A DNA stretch of 64,000 bases from Meinhardsimonia xiamenensis (GTDB lineage: Bacteria > Pseudomonadota > Alphaproteobacteria > Rhodobacterales > Rhodobacteraceae). Shown here piece by piece: positions 1 through 12,152 of this stretch (within the stretch, counting starts at the first letter, position 1; each line of letters begins with the position of its first letter). The DNA lies in NCBI RefSeq assembly GCF_900102905.1, contig NZ_FNFV01000003.1, forward strand, positions 403,678-467,677, read 5' to 3'. Position numbers and translations under genes: made by a program. The notes beneath the pieces are model-generated. The model did not search any database. It was given only the letters and a program-made list of their open reading frames with translations, and had not been told where the DNA came from.

Positions 1-417
1 GAGCGGCAGGACATCTCGCTGAACTATCTCGAGCAGCTGTTCGTGCGTCTGCGCCGCGCCGGTCTTGTCGAGAGCGTGCGCGGCCCCGGCGGCGGCTACC
101 GGCTTGCGCGCCCTCCTTCAGAGATTCGCGTGGCCGAGGTGCTCGAGGCCGTGGACGAGACCGTGAACGCCATGGAGAAGACGGCCGGCGCCTCGGGAGC
201 CTCGTCGGGCACCCGCGCCCAGTCGCTGACCAACCGGCTGTGGGAGGCGCTTTCGGCGCATGTCTATGTCTATCTGCACCAGACGCGGCTTTCGGATGTC
301 GCTGCCAACACGCTCGCGCCCTGCCCGGCCGTCCCGAGCCTCTTTCAGGTGGTTGACGATGCTGCCGGCCCGTCGCGGGCCGAAAGCGCGGCTGCCGGCG
401 TGGAGGCGGGTACATGA
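1..417 (+). CDS. iscR: IscR-type Rrf2 regulator (5' partial)
   Basis: Fe-S cluster-sensing transcriptional repressor of the downstream isc/suf genes. The reading frame is open from base 1, so the true start lies outside the window and roughly the first 30-40 residues are missing. Visible are the end of the winged helix ([16 protein letters not shown]) and the Rrf2 wing ([10 protein letters not shown]). The region where classical IscR carries its three cluster cysteines (around [18 protein letters not shown]) has none. A single Cys remains at fragment residue 108 (LAPCPAV). This resembles the one-cysteine IscR type known from Rhodobacter sphaeroides. Its stop overlaps the next start by 4 bp (ATGA), so it heads and probably autoregulates the operon. 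Confidence 0.9.
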   Translation, partial: ERQDISLNYLEQLFVRLRRAGLVESVRGPGGGYRLARPPSEIRVAEVLEAVDETVNAMEKTAGASGASSGTRAQSLTNRLWEALSAHVYVYLHQTRLSDVAANTLAPCPAVPSLFQVVDDAAGPSRAESAAAGVEAGT

Positions 418-1481
418 CGGCACGCGCCTATCTCGACTGGAACGCCTCCGCACCCCTGCGCCCGCAGGCGCGGGAGGCGATGCTCGCGGCGCTGGAGGTG
501 ACGGGCAATCCTTCTTCGGTGCACGCCGAAGGGCGGGCAGCGCGCGCCATCGTGGAGCGGGCGCGGGCGCAGGTGGCCGAGCTTGCCGGCTGCGCGCCCG
601 CCGAGGTCGTGTTCACCTCCGGTGCGACTGAAGCCGCGCAGGTTCTGCCCCGCCTTGCCCGGGGCGGCTGGGTCGCGGTTGACCCGCTCGCGCATGAGTG
701 CCTGTGGGCGCATCGCGGCGGCGGCGACGGTGCGCCGGGAGTCTACGCCATGCCGCTTGCAGAGGGCGAGACGGGCCTTCTGCGCGGCCTGCCGTCGCGC
801 GACGAGGAAGGGCTCTGGCAGACGGAAGCGGGCTCCACGCCGCGGCTCGTCGTCGATGCGGTGCAGGCGGTGGGGCGCATCCCCTTCGACTTCGCCCGCT
901 CCGGGGCGCAGGCCGCGATTCTCTCCGCCCACAAGCTCGGCGGGCCGCGTGGGGTAGGCGCGCTGATCCTGCGCGAAGGCGTCGACATCGACAGCCTCGC
1001 GCCGGGCGGCGGGCAGGAGCTCGGGCGCCGCTCGGGCACGGAGAACGTCGCCGGCATTGCGGGTTTCGGCGCCGCTGCCGCTGCGGCCGCCGCCGACATG
1101 GCCGCAGGGCTCTGGGAAGAAGTCGCCGCGCTGCGCGACGAGATGGAGGCAGCACTCATGGCCGCCGCGCCCGAGGCGGTGATCATCGGCCGCGACGCGC
1201 CGCGCCTGCCCAACACCACCGCGATCGCCGTGGCCGGCTGGAAGGGCGAGACCCAGGTGATGCAGATGGATCTCGCGGGCTTCGCCATCTCGGCGGGCTC
1301 GGCCTGCTCGTCGGGGAAGGTCCGCGAAAGCCGGGTGCTGGGGGCGCTGGGACTTGCGCCGGAGCTTGCGCGCTCGGCGATCCGCATTTCCATCGGCCCT
1401 GCCACCCCGCGCGAGGCAGTGATGGGCTTTGTCGCCGCCTGGGAGCGGCATCTGAGAAAACACCGTGCCCGTGCCGCCTGA
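414..1481 (+). CDS. Cysteine desulfurase, NifS/IscS-like
   Basis: PLP enzyme that removes sulfur from cysteine for Fe-S cluster assembly, 355 aa. The Schiff-base lysine is K174 in SAHKLGG and the persulfide cysteine is C298 in [10 protein letters not shown], the short catalytic loop of class I desulfurases. It is about 50 residues shorter than E. coli IscS. The ATG overlaps the iscR stop (ATGA), so the two are translationally coupled. The operon also encodes a class II enzyme (sufS at 6860), giving two desulfurases in one transcription unit, which is the usual alphaproteobacterial arrangement. Whether this copy feeds SufBCD or other acceptors cannot be told from sequence. Confidence 0.93.
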   Translation: MTARAYLDWNASAPLRPQAREAMLAALEVTGNPSSVHAEGRAARAIVERARAQVAELAGCAPAEVVFTSGATEAAQVLPRLARGGWVAVDPLAHECLWAHRGGGDGAPGVYAMPLAEGETGLLRGLPSRDEEGLWQTEAGSTPRLVVDAVQAVGRIPFDFARSGAQAAILSAHKLGGPRGVGALILREGVDIDSLAPGGGQELGRRSGTENVAGIAGFGAAAAAAAADMAAGLWEEVAALRDEMEAALMAAAPEAVIIGRDAPRLPNTTAIAVAGWKGETQVMQMDLAGFAISAGSACSSGKVRESRVLGALGLAPELARSAIRISIGPATPREAVMGFVAAWERHLRKHRARAA

Positions 1482-1515
1482 CGCGGCAGGGCGCCTGGCG
1501 AAGGAAAGGAAGCCA

Positions 1516-3042
<1,527 letters not shown>

Positions 3043-3064
3043 GCGGTGAGGAGCTCGCAGGCAC

Positions 3065-3418
3065 ATGACGCTGTCCGCGCCCTGGCAGGCGATGCTGCCG
3101 ATCGTGCTTCTGTCGCTGTCGAATGTCTTCATGACATTCGCCTGGTACGGGCACCTGAAATTCACCGGCCACGCGCTGTGGGTGGTGGTGCTGGCAAGCT
3201 GGGGGATCGCCTTTTTCGAGTATTGGCTGGCGGTGCCGGCCAACCGGATCGGGCATCAGGTCTATTCGGCGGCGCAGCTGAAGACCATTCAGGAGGTGAT
3301 CACGCTGACGGTCTTTGCCGGCTTCTCGGCCTTCTATCTGAAGGAAAGCCTCAGCTGGAACACCGCCATCGGTTTCGCGCTGATCGCGCTCGGGGCCGCC
3401 TTCGTGTTTCGCGGGTGA
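3065..3418 (+). CDS. DMT-superfamily DUF486 membrane protein
   Basis: Small integral membrane protein of 117 aa with four predicted hydrophobic segments, of the DUF486 group (drug/metabolite-transporter fold, half-size). The family's conserved blocks are visible: MTFAWYGHLKF near residue 25, FFEYWLAVPANRIGH near 50, and QEVITLTVFAGFSAFYL near 80. Its substrate is unknown. It lies 22 bp after sufB on the same strand and before sufC, so it is probably co-transcribed with the suf genes, as often seen in Rhodobacterales suf operons. A role in Fe-S assembly is inferred from position only. Confidence 0.85.
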   Translation: MTLSAPWQAMLPIVLLSLSNVFMTFAWYGHLKFTGHALWVVVLASWGIAFFEYWLAVPANRIGHQVYSAAQLKTIQEVITLTVFAGFSAFYLKESLSWNTAIGFALIALGAAFVFRG

Positions 3419-3431
3419 CGGGAGCGGGTGA

Positions 3432-3611
3432 ATGGCGCGTGGCGTAATTTTCGCGGCGGTGGCGGCAGCTGTCTTTGCCGCGCTTCTGCTGGCGGCAGCG
3501 CCGGCTGCGGCGGCGCTGGCGGGGCTCGGTTTTGCCACGCTCGCCGGCGCGCTGGCGGCAGCCCTGTTTTTGCTGCTCACGCGGCTCGCCCCGCGGCACG
3601 GAAAGAAATGA
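3432..3611 (+). CDS. Small Ala-rich hydrophobic protein (59 aa), hypothetical
   Basis: Open frame of 59 codons between DUF486 and sufC, starting MARGVIFAAVAAAVFAALLL and ending RLAPRHGKK. It encodes two short Ala/Leu-rich hydrophobic stretches followed by a basic tail, which would fit a tiny two-helix membrane protein. A GGAGCGGGTGA stretch lies just upstream of the ATG. It occupies an otherwise unexplained 240-bp gap inside the suf operon. No family recognised. Low complexity in GC-rich DNA means it could be chance. Confidence 0.45.
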   Translation: MARGVIFAAVAAAVFAALLLAAAPAAAALAGLGFATLAGALAAALFLLLTRLAPRHGKK

Positions 3612-3659
3612 AAGGCGGGGCGGCAGGCGCCCCCAAAGCGGATGAACACAGAGGAAAAC

Positions 3660-4414
<755 letters not shown>

Positions 4415-4415
<1 letters not shown>

Positions 4416-5722
4416 TGGTGGCGGTGGCAAAGCTTACGCCCCAGAAGATCGCCGCCACCGAGGCGCGGCTTGAGGGGGCGACGCTGCCCGAGGGCGCGGG
4501 CTGGGCACGTGCCGCGCGCGAGGCGGCGCTTGAGAGGCTGCGCGCCACCGGTCTGCCTGCACGGCGCGATGAGTACTGGCGCTACACCAAGCCCGAGCCG
4601 CTCTATGAGCTTCCCGCGCCCCGCGCGGCGGTGTTCGACGCCGGCGGCGAGGCGCCCGTCTTTGGCGAGATCGACCGCGTGAAGCTCGTCTTCGTCGATG
4701 GCGTCTTCGACCCGGACGCGTCCGACGAGCCGAGCCTTGCGGGGGTGGAGATCGCCCGCCTTTCGGAAGTCACCCAGGCCGACATTCACTGGGCGAAGGA
4801 TCTGTTCGGGGTGCTCGAGGCGCGCGGCCAGTCGCCCGTGCCGCGCCCGCTTGCCGCGCTCAACACCGCGCTGGCGCCCGATGGCGTTGTCATCCGTGTC
4901 ACCGGCAAGGCCGAGAAGCCGGTGAGCCTCATCTACCTGCACCGCGACGAAAGCTCGGATGCGATGCTGCACCATCTCGTCCGTCTCGAGCCCGGCGCAG
5001 AGCTGACGCTTCTGGAAAACGGCCCGGCCGCGGCGCGCTTCAACAAGGTGCTGGAGGTGGACGTGGCCGATGGCGCGCGCTTTCACCACGTGCGCGCGCA
5101 GGGGCGTGACCACGAGCGGCTCGCCGCCACCCATATCTTCGCCCGTCTGGGGCAGGAGAGCACTTTCAAGTCCTTCACCCTGACCGCCAATGGCCGGCTG
5201 ACCCGCAACGAGACCGTGGTCGAGTTCACCGGCGATGACGCGGTGGCCCATGTCGCCGGCGCGGCGGTGGGCGATGGCGACTTCCACCACGATGACACCA
5301 TCTTCATCACCCACGGCGCCGAGCGCTGCGAAAGCCGGCAGGTGTTCAAGAAGGTGCTGCGCGGCGGCGCGATGGGGGTGTTTCAGGGCAAGATCCTCGT
5401 CAAGCCCGGCGCGCAGAAGACCGACGGCTACCAGATCAGCCAGGCGCTTCTGCTCGACGAGGGCTCGGCGTTCCGCGCCAAGCCCGAGCTTGAGATCTAC
5501 GCCGACGACGTGGCCTGCTCGCACGGCTCGACGACGGGGGCGATCGACGAGACGCTTCTGTTCTACCTGCGCGCGCGCGGCATTCCTCTCGAGGAAGCGC
5601 GGGGGCTCCTGATCCTCGCCTTCCTCGCCGAGGCCATCGAGGAGATCGAGGACGAGGCCCTGGCGGCCGACATCACCGCGCGCCTTGAGGCCTGGATCCG
5701 CCGCCACCGCAGGGCCGGCTGA
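4415..5722 (+). CDS. sufD: Fe-S cluster assembly protein SufD
   Basis: Partner of SufB in the SufBC2D scaffold, 435 aa. It shows the shared SufB/SufD beta-helix and the C-terminal block with DDVACSHGSTTGAID and LFYLRARGI, diagnostic of the family and containing the conserved His. Start ATG 4415 overlaps the sufC stop (TGATG) and is preceded by AAGGAGG; GTG 4412 is an alternative. The N-terminus carries the ARRDEYWRYTKP motif common to SufD. The stop in turn overlaps the next gene's start by one base. Confidence 0.96.
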
Positions 5723-6234
5723 TGGGGCTGGCGGCGGATATCGCGGCCACCTGGCGCGGGCCGAGGCGCGTCATCCGCCGCCACCTCGAGGCAGGCGTAG
5801 GCGAGGATCGCCTTCTGATGTTCCTGATGCTGGGCTGCGCCTTCGTCTTTCTCGCGCAATGGCCGCGGCTCATGCGGGTCGCGGCCGAGCCCGGCGCGCC
5901 GCCCTTCGAGGCTCTGATCGGCGGCGCACTGCTGGCCTGGCTCTTCATCGCGCCTCTGGGCTTCTACCTGATCGCGGGGCTTGCGCATCTGGCCGCCCGG
6001 GCGCTGGGCGGCAGGGGCACCGGGCGCGGGGCGCGGCTGGCCCTCTTCTGGGCGCTGCTCGCCGCCGCCCCGGCGTTCTTGCTGCACGGGATCGCGCGCG
6101 GCTATCTCGGCAGCGGGCCGGTGACGCAGCTCATCGGCGCAATTGCCCTTGGCGTTTTCCTCGCCTTCTGGTTTCTGGGGCTCATCGAGGCCGAAACCGA
6201 TGCCGGCAGCTCCGGAGAGCGCGCACGCCCATGA
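5722..6234 (+). CDS. YIP1-like membrane protein 1
   Basis: Integral membrane protein of 170 aa with about four to five hydrophobic segments (for example LLMFLMLGCAFVFLAQW and LLAWLFIAPLGFYLIAGLAH). It fits the YIP1-domain proteins that sit between sufD and sufS in Rhodobacterales. The ATG overlaps the sufD stop by one base, so expression is tied to the Suf machinery. No catalytic residues are visible. Its function is unknown; a membrane role linked to Fe-S assembly is only a contextual guess. Confidence 0.7.
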   Translation: MGLAADIAATWRGPRRVIRRHLEAGVGEDRLLMFLMLGCAFVFLAQWPRLMRVAAEPGAPPFEALIGGALLAWLFIAPLGFYLIAGLAHLAARALGGRGTGRGARLALFWALLAAAPAFLLHGIARGYLGSGPVTQLIGAIALGVFLAFWFLGLIEAETDAGSSGERARP

Positions 6235-6827
6235 CCGTTACCGCCAGAGATTACATCGCGCTGGCCATCGCCAGCATCCGCAACCCGCGCGCGGGCGCCG
6301 AACAGATCATGCGGATGGCCGCGGGCCGTCTCGGGCGGCGCGAGCGCTGGGAGCTTCTGGCGCTCGTCGTGCTTCTGAGCGCCATCCTGACCGAGCTGAC
6401 GATCCTGATCCTGCCGCAGGGGGCTTCGCTCCTGATGCCGCTGGGGCTGAGCCCGCTTGCCATGACGCTTCTGCAGTTCGGGCTGATGGCGCTGACCGTG
6501 CAGGCCGTCTACTGGATCGGACGCGCCGCCGGCGGGCAAGGCAGCCTTGAGGACGCGCTCCTCCTCGTCGCCTGGCTTCAGGCGATCCTGCTCGGGGTGC
6601 AGCTGATCCAGTCGCTTGCGCTCCTGCTCGTGCCGCCGCTGGTGAGCCTCATCACCCTCTTCGGCATGGTGCTCTGGCCGTGGCTGATGACCGGCTTTGT
6701 CGCCGCGCTGCACGGGTTCTCGTCGCTGGCGAAGGTGTTTCTCGGGATCGTTGCGGCGAGCTTCGGCATCGCGCTGGGGCTGTCCTTGATCCTTGCCATG
6801 ATCGGCGTGGCGCCGCGGGGCTTCTGA
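6231..6827 (+). CDS. YIP1-family membrane protein 2
   Basis: 198-aa polytopic protein with a YIP1-like core: an amphipathic N-terminal part (SIRNPRAGAEQIMRM), then five hydrophobic helices. ATG 6231 overlaps the preceding stop by 4 bp (ATGA). Together with the preceding gene it forms a pair of YIP1-like proteins just upstream of sufS. Pairing and coupling suggest a heteromeric membrane complex, but nothing in the sequence shows what it binds or moves. Confidence 0.75.
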   Translation: MTVTARDYIALAIASIRNPRAGAEQIMRMAAGRLGRRERWELLALVVLLSAILTELTILILPQGASLLMPLGLSPLAMTLLQFGLMALTVQAVYWIGRAAGGQGSLEDALLLVAWLQAILLGVQLIQSLALLLVPPLVSLITLFGMVLWPWLMTGFVAALHGFSSLAKVFLGIVAASFGIALGLSLILAMIGVAPRGF

Positions 6828-6859
6828 GAGCGAGGGCAGGGGAGATGGAGGGAGCAACG

Positions 6860-8089
6860 ATGACCGCCGGCTACGACGTGGAGAAGATCCGCGCCGACTT
6901 TCCCATTCTCTCGCGCGAGATCAACGGCCGCCCGCTCGTCTATCTCGACAACGGCGCCTCGGCGCAGAAGCCCCGCGCGGTGATCGACGCGGTCACCCGC
7001 GCCTACGCGGAGGAATACGCCAACGTCCACCGGGGCCTGCACACGCTCTCGACCATCGCCACCGAGAAATACGAGGCGGTGCGCGGCATCGTTGCCCGTT
7101 TCCTTGGCGCCGCGCATGAGGACGAGATCGTGATGACCACGGGCTCGACCGAGGGCATCAACCTTGTCTCCTACGGCTGGGCGGCGCCGCGCATGGAGCC
7201 GGGCGACGAGATCATCCTTTCGGTGATGGAGCATCACGCCAACATCGTGCCGTGGCACTTCCTGCGCGAGCGGCAGGGGGTGAAGCTTGTCTGGGTGGAC
7301 ATTGACGACGCAGGCCGGCTCGACCCGCAGGCGGTGATCGACGCGATCACCCCGCGCACCAAGCTCATCGCGCTCACGCATGTCTCGAACGTCCTTGGCA
7401 CGGTCGTCGACGTTGCCACCATTTGCCGCGAGGCGCGCGCGCGCGGCGTGCCGGTGCTCGTCGACGGCAGCCAGGGCGCGGTGCATCTGCCGGTGAATGT
7501 CTCCGAGATCGGCTGCGACTTCTACGCCATCACCGGCCACAAGCTCTATGGCCCCTCCGCCTCGGGAGCCATCTACATCAGGCGCGAGCGCCAGGCCGAG
7601 ATGCGCCCCTTCAAGGGCGGGGGCGACATGATCCGCGAGGTGCATCAGGATCGGGTGATCTACGCCGACCCGCCGCTGAAGTTCGAGGCGGGCACGCCCG
7701 GCATCGTCCAGCAGATCGGGCTTGGCGTGGCGCTCGAATACATGATGGAAATCGGGATGGAAGCCATCGCCGCCCATGAGGCGCGGCTGAGGGACTACGC
7801 GATGGCGCGGCTTTCGGGGCTCAACTGGCTCAACCTGCAGGGCACGGCGCCCGACAAGGCGGCGATCTTTTCCTTCACCCTCTCGGGCCCGGCCCATGCC
7901 CATGACATCTCGACCATCCTCGACAAGCGCGGCGTGGCGGTGCGCGCCGGCCACCACTGCGCCGGCCCGCTGATGGACAGGCTCGGGCTCAGCGCCACCT
8001 GCCGGGCCTCCTTCGCGCTCTACAACACCGAGGCGGAGGTCGATGCGCTGGTCGAGGCGCTGGAGCTTGCGCACGAGCTTCTCGGCTGA
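6860..8089 (+). CDS. sufS: Class II cysteine desulfurase SufS
   Basis: PLP-dependent cysteine desulfurase supplying sulfur to SufBCD, 409 aa, the family length. The PLP lysine is K228 (TGHKLYGPSASG) and the persulfide Cys is C367 (RAGHHCAGPLMDR), the compact class II loop. The start chosen is ATG 6860 behind GAGGGAGC; ATG 6845 is possible but badly spaced from any ribosome site. It is the last suf gene here. No sufE, sufU, sufT or A-type carrier gene follows; phoX is next. SufS enzymes usually need an activator such as SufE, which must be encoded elsewhere. Confidence 0.96.
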   Translation: MTAGYDVEKIRADFPILSREINGRPLVYLDNGASAQKPRAVIDAVTRAYAEEYANVHRGLHTLSTIATEKYEAVRGIVARFLGAAHEDEIVMTTGSTEGINLVSYGWAAPRMEPGDEIILSVMEHHANIVPWHFLRERQGVKLVWVDIDDAGRLDPQAVIDAITPRTKLIALTHVSNVLGTVVDVATICREARARGVPVLVDGSQGAVHLPVNVSEIGCDFYAITGHKLYGPSASGAIYIRRERQAEMRPFKGGGDMIREVHQDRVIYADPPLKFEAGTPGIVQQIGLGVALEYMMEIGMEAIAAHEARLRDYAMARLSGLNWLNLQGTAPDKAAIFSFTLSGPAHAHDISTILDKRGVAVRAGHHCAGPLMDRLGLSATCRASFALYNTEAEVDALVEALELAHELLG

Positions 8090-8099
8090 CGGCGGCTGC

Positions 8100-8139
8100 G
8101 TGTCGCGCGTCTGTCATTGCCGTGTCGTGATGCCGTAAC
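8100..8139 (+). promoter_or_regulatory. Tandem Pho-box array upstream of phoX
   Basis: Four 7-bp units at an 11-bp period: GTGTCGC (8100-8106), CTGTCAT (8111-8117), GTGTCGT (8122-8128) and CCGTAAC (8133-8139), each separated by 4 bp. The second matches the PhoB half-site CTGTCAT perfectly; the flanking units match at four or five positions. The 7+4 spacing is that of a Pho box, the binding site for phosphorylated PhoB dimers. It lies about 65-105 bp upstream of the phoX start, as expected for a phosphate-starvation promoter. Confidence 0.75.
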
Positions 8140-8203
8140 GCAGCGGGCCTAGAGCGTCTCCGTGACCGGCCGTCGCCGGACGAGCAAGAAGGAGACGAGC
8201 GCC

Positions 8204-10099
8204 ATGAAGGATATCGAGCCGCACTCCCTGTCGGCGGATGACTGGGACGAGCTGAACTTTCCCCGCCCCGAGGAGCAGGAGTTCGACCGTGTGGTTGAAC
8301 GGGCGCTGTCGCGCCGCGGGTTTCTCGGCGGCATCATCGCCTTCGGTTCGGGGGCATCGGCCCTCGGCCTTGGGGTGCTGAAGGGCTCGACGGCGCTGGC
8401 CGGGGCGGGCCGTTTTGCCTTCGAGGGCATCCCGGCCGCCACCGACGCCACCGTGCACGTACCCGAAGGCTACGCGTGGAAGGTTCTGGTGCGCTGGGGT
8501 GATCCGCTGTTCGGCGATGCGGTGGGAGACTTTGACGATGCCACTGGCGGCAGTGCCGACAAGGCCGACCGTGTCTTCGGGGAGAACACCGACGGCATGG
8601 AGCATTTCGTGATCGACGGGCGCGAGGTGATCGCCGTCAACCACGAATACGCCAACCGGCGGGTCAACCTGCCGCAGGCCGCGGAAGGACGTCCGCGCGG
8701 CGCCGATGATGTGGCCAAGCTGCAGAAGTTGCAGGGCGTGTCGATATTCGAGATCCGGCAAGGGTCCGACGGCTGGGAAGTGGTGCTCGACAGCCCTCTC
8801 AACCGGCGCATCACGCATCTCACGCCCATGCGCATTTCGGGCCCTGCGGCGGGTGACGAGCTGATGCGGACCGCGGCCGATCCCACCGGAACCGTCTGTC
8901 TTGGCACCTTCAACAACTGCGGATCGGGCCGCACGCCGTGGGGGACGTTCCTCACCTGCGAGGAGAACTTCAACGGCTATTTCGGGGCCAGCGGGGACTT
9001 CGCCGTCGACGGACTCGCCGCCGAAGGGTACCGGCGGTACGGCATCGCCCCCGAGGGCTGGGGATATGACTATCACAAGTGGGATGCGCGCTTCGACGTG
9101 ACGCAGGAGCCCAACGAACCGCACCGCGCCGGCTGGGTCGTGGAGATCGACCCGGCCGATCCGCAATCGACCCCCGTCAAGCGCACCGCGCTTGGCCGCT
9201 TCAAGCATGAAAATGCGGCGGTTGTTCTGGCACCCGACGGGCGGGTCGTCGTGTACATGGGCGACGACGAGCGCGGCGAGTTTCTCTACAAGTTCGTCTC
9301 GAGCGGCGCCTATGGACCCGGCGTCGACACCTCGACGCTGCTTGACGAAGGGCAGCTCTATGCGGCGCGCTTCGAGGATGACGGCACCGGTCGCTGGCTT
9401 GCGTTGACCCCCGAGGCAACGGGCATGAGCCCGGCGCAGATTGCCATCTTCACCCGCATGGCCGCCTCCCGCGTGGGCGCGACGACGATGGACCGCCCCG
9501 AATGGGTGGCCGTCAATCCCGCGGCCGTAGAAGCGTATTGCGCGCTCACCAACAACCGCAACCGCGGTGTCAGGACCAACGCCGGGGGCGACTGGCAACG
9601 GGTGGGCGGGCCGAACCCGCGCAAGATCAACAACTTCGGCCAGATCGTGCGCTGGCGGCCCGCGGGCGACGATCACGCTGCCGAAAGCTTCGCCTGGGAT
9701 CTCTACGTGATGTGCGGGAATCCCGCCGTCTCGGAGGGGCCGTACAGGGGAACGGCGAACATCACCGTCGGCAACATGTTCAACTCCCCCGACTGCATGA
9801 TGTTCGACACCACGGGTCTGCTCTGGATCCAGACCGACGGCGATGATTCGAACGAAGGCGAGTTCGCCGGGCAGGGGAACAACCAGATGCTCGCCGGAGA
9901 CCCGGTGACGGGCGAGATCCGGCGCTTCCTGACCGGCCCGAGGGGTTGTGAGGTCACCGGGCTGACCTGGTCGGCGGACCGGCGGACGATGTTCGTCGGA
10001 ATCCAGCATCCCGACGCGCCGTTCCCCGATGGAGCCGGCAGGCTGCCCCGCTCATCGATCATCGCCATCTGGCGCGAAGATGGCCGCCCGCTCGGCTGA
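8204..10099 (+). CDS. phoX: PhoX-family alkaline phosphatase, Tat-exported
   Basis: Extracytoplasmic phosphomonoesterase of the PhoX (DUF839) family that releases phosphate from organic esters, 631 aa. The N-terminus carries a twin-arginine signal ([15 protein letters not shown], about residues 42-56) after a typical acidic leader. PhoX-type blocks include [48 protein letters not shown] and [10 protein letters not shown], with Glu and Asp expected to bind Ca and Fe. ATG 8204 has an AAGGAGACG site. The Pho-box array just upstream implies PhoBR control. It follows sufS on the same strand but is probably a separate transcription unit. Confidence 0.95.
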   Translation: MKDIEPHSLSADDWDELNFPRPEEQEFDRVVERALSRRGFLGGIIAFGSGASALGLGVLKGSTALAGAGRFAFEGIPAATDATVHVPEGYAWKVLVRWGDPLFGDAVGDFDDATGGSADKADRVFGENTDGMEHFVIDGREVIAVNHEYANRRVNLPQAAEGRPRGADDVAKLQKLQGVSIFEIRQGSDGWEVVLDSPLNRRITHLTPMRISGPAAGDELMRTAADPTGTVCLGTFNNCGSGRTPWGTFLTCEENFNGYFGASGDFAVDGLAAEGYRRYGIAPEGWGYDYHKWDARFDVTQEPNEPHRAGWVVEIDPADPQSTPVKRTALGRFKHENAAVVLAPDGRVVVYMGDDERGEFLYKFVSSGAYGPGVDTSTLLDEGQLYAARFEDDGTGRWLALTPEATGMSPAQIAIFTRMAASRVGATTMDRPEWVAVNPAAVEAYCALTNNRNRGVRTNAGGDWQRVGGPNPRKINNFGQIVRWRPAGDDHAAESFAWDLYVMCGNPAVSEGPYRGTANITVGNMFNSPDCMMFDTTGLLWIQTDGDDSNEGEFAGQGNNQMLAGDPVTGEIRRFLTGPRGCEVTGLTWSADRRTMFVGIQHPDAPFPDGAGRLPRSSIIAIWREDGRPLG

Positions 10100-10167
10100 G
10101 CGCGGTCGGCGGGCGAAATTCGCGATTGTCTAGGCGCGGGCGATGGGGTATCCGTCGCCCGCGCGAG

Positions 10168-10244
<77 letters not shown>

Positions 10245-10369
10245 TTGCCTGGCTCCGCGCGCGCAACGCCTGCAGGGCTGGCAGGCAGTTCCCGGTTCGA
10301 AACCACGTGAGAGGTCGGGGCGGCTCCGGCTGGTGTCCGTCTCTCTTCGGGCAGGTGCCAGGCGCCGCC

Positions 10370-11308
10370 TTACGCAGGGCCGGCGACGCTCGGCGCTGCT
10401 CCCTCGAGCGCGGCAAGTTCGGCTGCCAGCGCCGCGCGCTGCGCGGCATCGAGTGGCGTGAGTGGCGGGGCCATCCGCGTCCAGCTTTCCTCGCCGCTGC
10501 GCCAGGCCGCGATCTGTTTCATCGCCGCCACGAGCGGGAACTTCGCCGCCAGGGCACGCGCGGCCTTGACCCTCGCCATGGCCGCGGTGCGGGCGGGGCC
10601 TTCGGGTGCCCGCAGCGCCGCCTGTGCCAGCGCGCCGAAGGCGTTCGTCGAGCCGGAAATCACCCCGGCGGTGCCGATGGCGAGCCCATCCCACAGCAAG
10701 GCCTCCGAGGAGGGAAACACGTCAAACCCGGCTTCCACGCCGCCGGTCGCCTCGACGAAGGCTCGGGTCTGCGCGAAGTCGCCGCTCGAATCCTTCAGAC
10801 CGGCAATCACCGGCCCGAAGGCCGCGCGAAGCCGCGTCACCAGGGCGGTGGAAATCGGAACCGCCGACATCTGCGGGAAATGATAGAGATAGACGCGCAG
10901 GTCGTCGCGGCCGATCTTTTCCACAAGCGCGGCATAGTAGGCGAAGAGCCCGTCTTCGGAGGGGTTCTTGTAGTAGTAGGGTGGCAGCACCAGCACATTC
11001 GTGTAGCCAGCATCCACCGCGGCGCGGGCGAGTTCCACCGCATCGCTTGCGGAGGGCGCGCCGGTGCCGAAGATCACCCGCTCCGGTTCGATGCCGGCTT
11101 CGGCAAGGGCGGCGGGCAGCGCAAGGCGCTCGCGCATGGAAATCGAGGTGCCCTCGCCCGTGGTGCCGGTGGGGGCGATTCCGTCACAACCGCCGGCCTC
11201 GCTCAGCAGATACCCGCAGTGGTCCAGGAACCTCGCGACATCGACGGCGAAGTTGTCGTCAAACGGCGTGATGGCGGCGGCGTAGATACCGTGGCGGGCC
11301 CTGGTCAT
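10370..11308 (-). CDS. DapA-family aldolase/lyase
   Basis: Class I aldolase of the dihydrodipicolinate synthase/N-acetylneuraminate lyase superfamily, 312 aa TIM barrel. The Schiff-base lysine is K172 in AGLKDSSGD, the catalytic tyrosine is Y142 in YLYHFPQ, and the substrate carboxylate loop GTTGEGTS is near residue 48. The YHFP version (instead of the YNVP/YNIP of DapA) and the monocistronic location away from lysine genes suggest a catabolic 2-keto acid aldolase or dehydratase rather than DapA itself. ATG 11308 has an AGGAGG site. It is divergent from a glutathione transferase gene. Confidence 0.85.
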   Translation of the reverse strand: MTRARHGIYAAAITPFDDNFAVDVARFLDHCGYLLSEAGGCDGIAPTGTTGEGTSISMRERLALPAALAEAGIEPERVIFGTGAPSASDAVELARAAVDAGYTNVLVLPPYYYKNPSEDGLFAYYAALVEKIGRDDLRVYLYHFPQMSAVPISTALVTRLRAAFGPVIAGLKDSSGDFAQTRAFVEATGGVEAGFDVFPSSEALLWDGLAIGTAGVISGSTNAFGALAQAALRAPEGPARTAAMARVKAARALAAKFPLVAAMKQIAAWRSGEESWTRMAPPLTPLDAAQRAALAAELAALEGAAPSVAGPA

Positions 11309-11471
11309 GGTCTGCCTCCTCTTGCTCGGGCGCGGCGACGTACCTCCTCCACGCTTACGTGTTGACCGGGGCGAGGGAAAGGCGCAACCAGCAAGCGGCC
11401 GGGCCCGTTGCCCGGCCACCAAATGTGGCGGGCGCCCGGCGCGCCGGCCGCGTGACCGGAAAGGGACCGCG

Positions 11472-12110
11472 ATGATCGATCTTTACACCTGGACGACGCC
11501 GAACGGGCGCAAGGTTTCCATCCTTCTCGAGGAGCTAGGCGCGGAGTACGAGGTGCACCCGGTCGACATCTCAAAAGGCGAGCAGTTCGACCCCGGGTTC
11601 CTCAAGATCGCGCCCAACAACCGCATCCCGGCCATCGTTGACCGGGAAACGGGCATGGCGCTGATGGAGTCCGGTGCGATCATGCTCTACCTCGCGACAA
11701 AGTTCGACCGCTTCATCTGCAAGGGCGACGAGTACTGGCGCATGCTCGAGTGGCTCATGTGGCAGATGGGCGGGCTCGGACCGATGCTCGGGCAGGTGCA
11801 TCACTTCGTGAAATTCAATCCCGGCGTCTGCCCCTATGCCGAGGAGCGCTACACAAGGGAAGCGCATCGGCTCTACGGCGTGCTGGACCGGCGCCTTGCC
11901 GGGCGCGACTTCATCGCCGGCGTGGGGCGGGGCGAATACAGCATCGCCGACATGGCCGCGTGGCCGTGGATCTCGCGCTTCGAGTGGCAGCGGATCGACC
12001 TTGCCGACTATCCCAATGTGCGCGACTGGTATCTGCGCATTGCCGCGCGGCCCGCGGTGCAGCGCGGCTACAAGGTGCCGAAGGATGTGGGCGACGTGCC
12101 GATGCCGTGA
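11472..12110 (+). CDS. Glutathione S-transferase (Nu-class, YfcG/YghU-like)
   Basis: Cytoplasmic 212-aa two-domain GST. The thioredoxin-like N-domain begins MIDLYTWTTPNGRKVSILLEE, where the TPNG(R/H)K motif is characteristic of the Nu class with disulfide-bond oxidoreductase activity. The cis-Pro loop NNRIPAIVD and the glutathione-binding ES motif (LMESGAI) follow. The C-terminal helical domain contains the conserved YSIADMAAWPW. It is divergently transcribed from the aldolase and followed by tRNA-Cys on the opposite strand. Confidence 0.9.
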   Translation: MIDLYTWTTPNGRKVSILLEELGAEYEVHPVDISKGEQFDPGFLKIAPNNRIPAIVDRETGMALMESGAIMLYLATKFDRFICKGDEYWRMLEWLMWQMGGLGPMLGQVHHFVKFNPGVCPYAEERYTREAHRLYGVLDRRLAGRDFIAGVGRGEYSIADMAAWPWISRFEWQRIDLADYPNVRDWYLRIAARPAVQRGYKVPKDVGDVPMP

Positions 12111-12152
12111 GCCGGGCGCCGCGGAAGACAATGGAGAACGGACCGGAACGGG

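Noticed and set aside
10290..10320. T-arm-like string GGTTCGAAACC after tRNA-Arg, possible tRNA remnant or attachment repeat
   Set aside because: Only about 11 bases resemble a T-arm, the rest of a cloverleaf is missing, it does not copy the tRNA-Arg 3' end, and no integrase is nearby.
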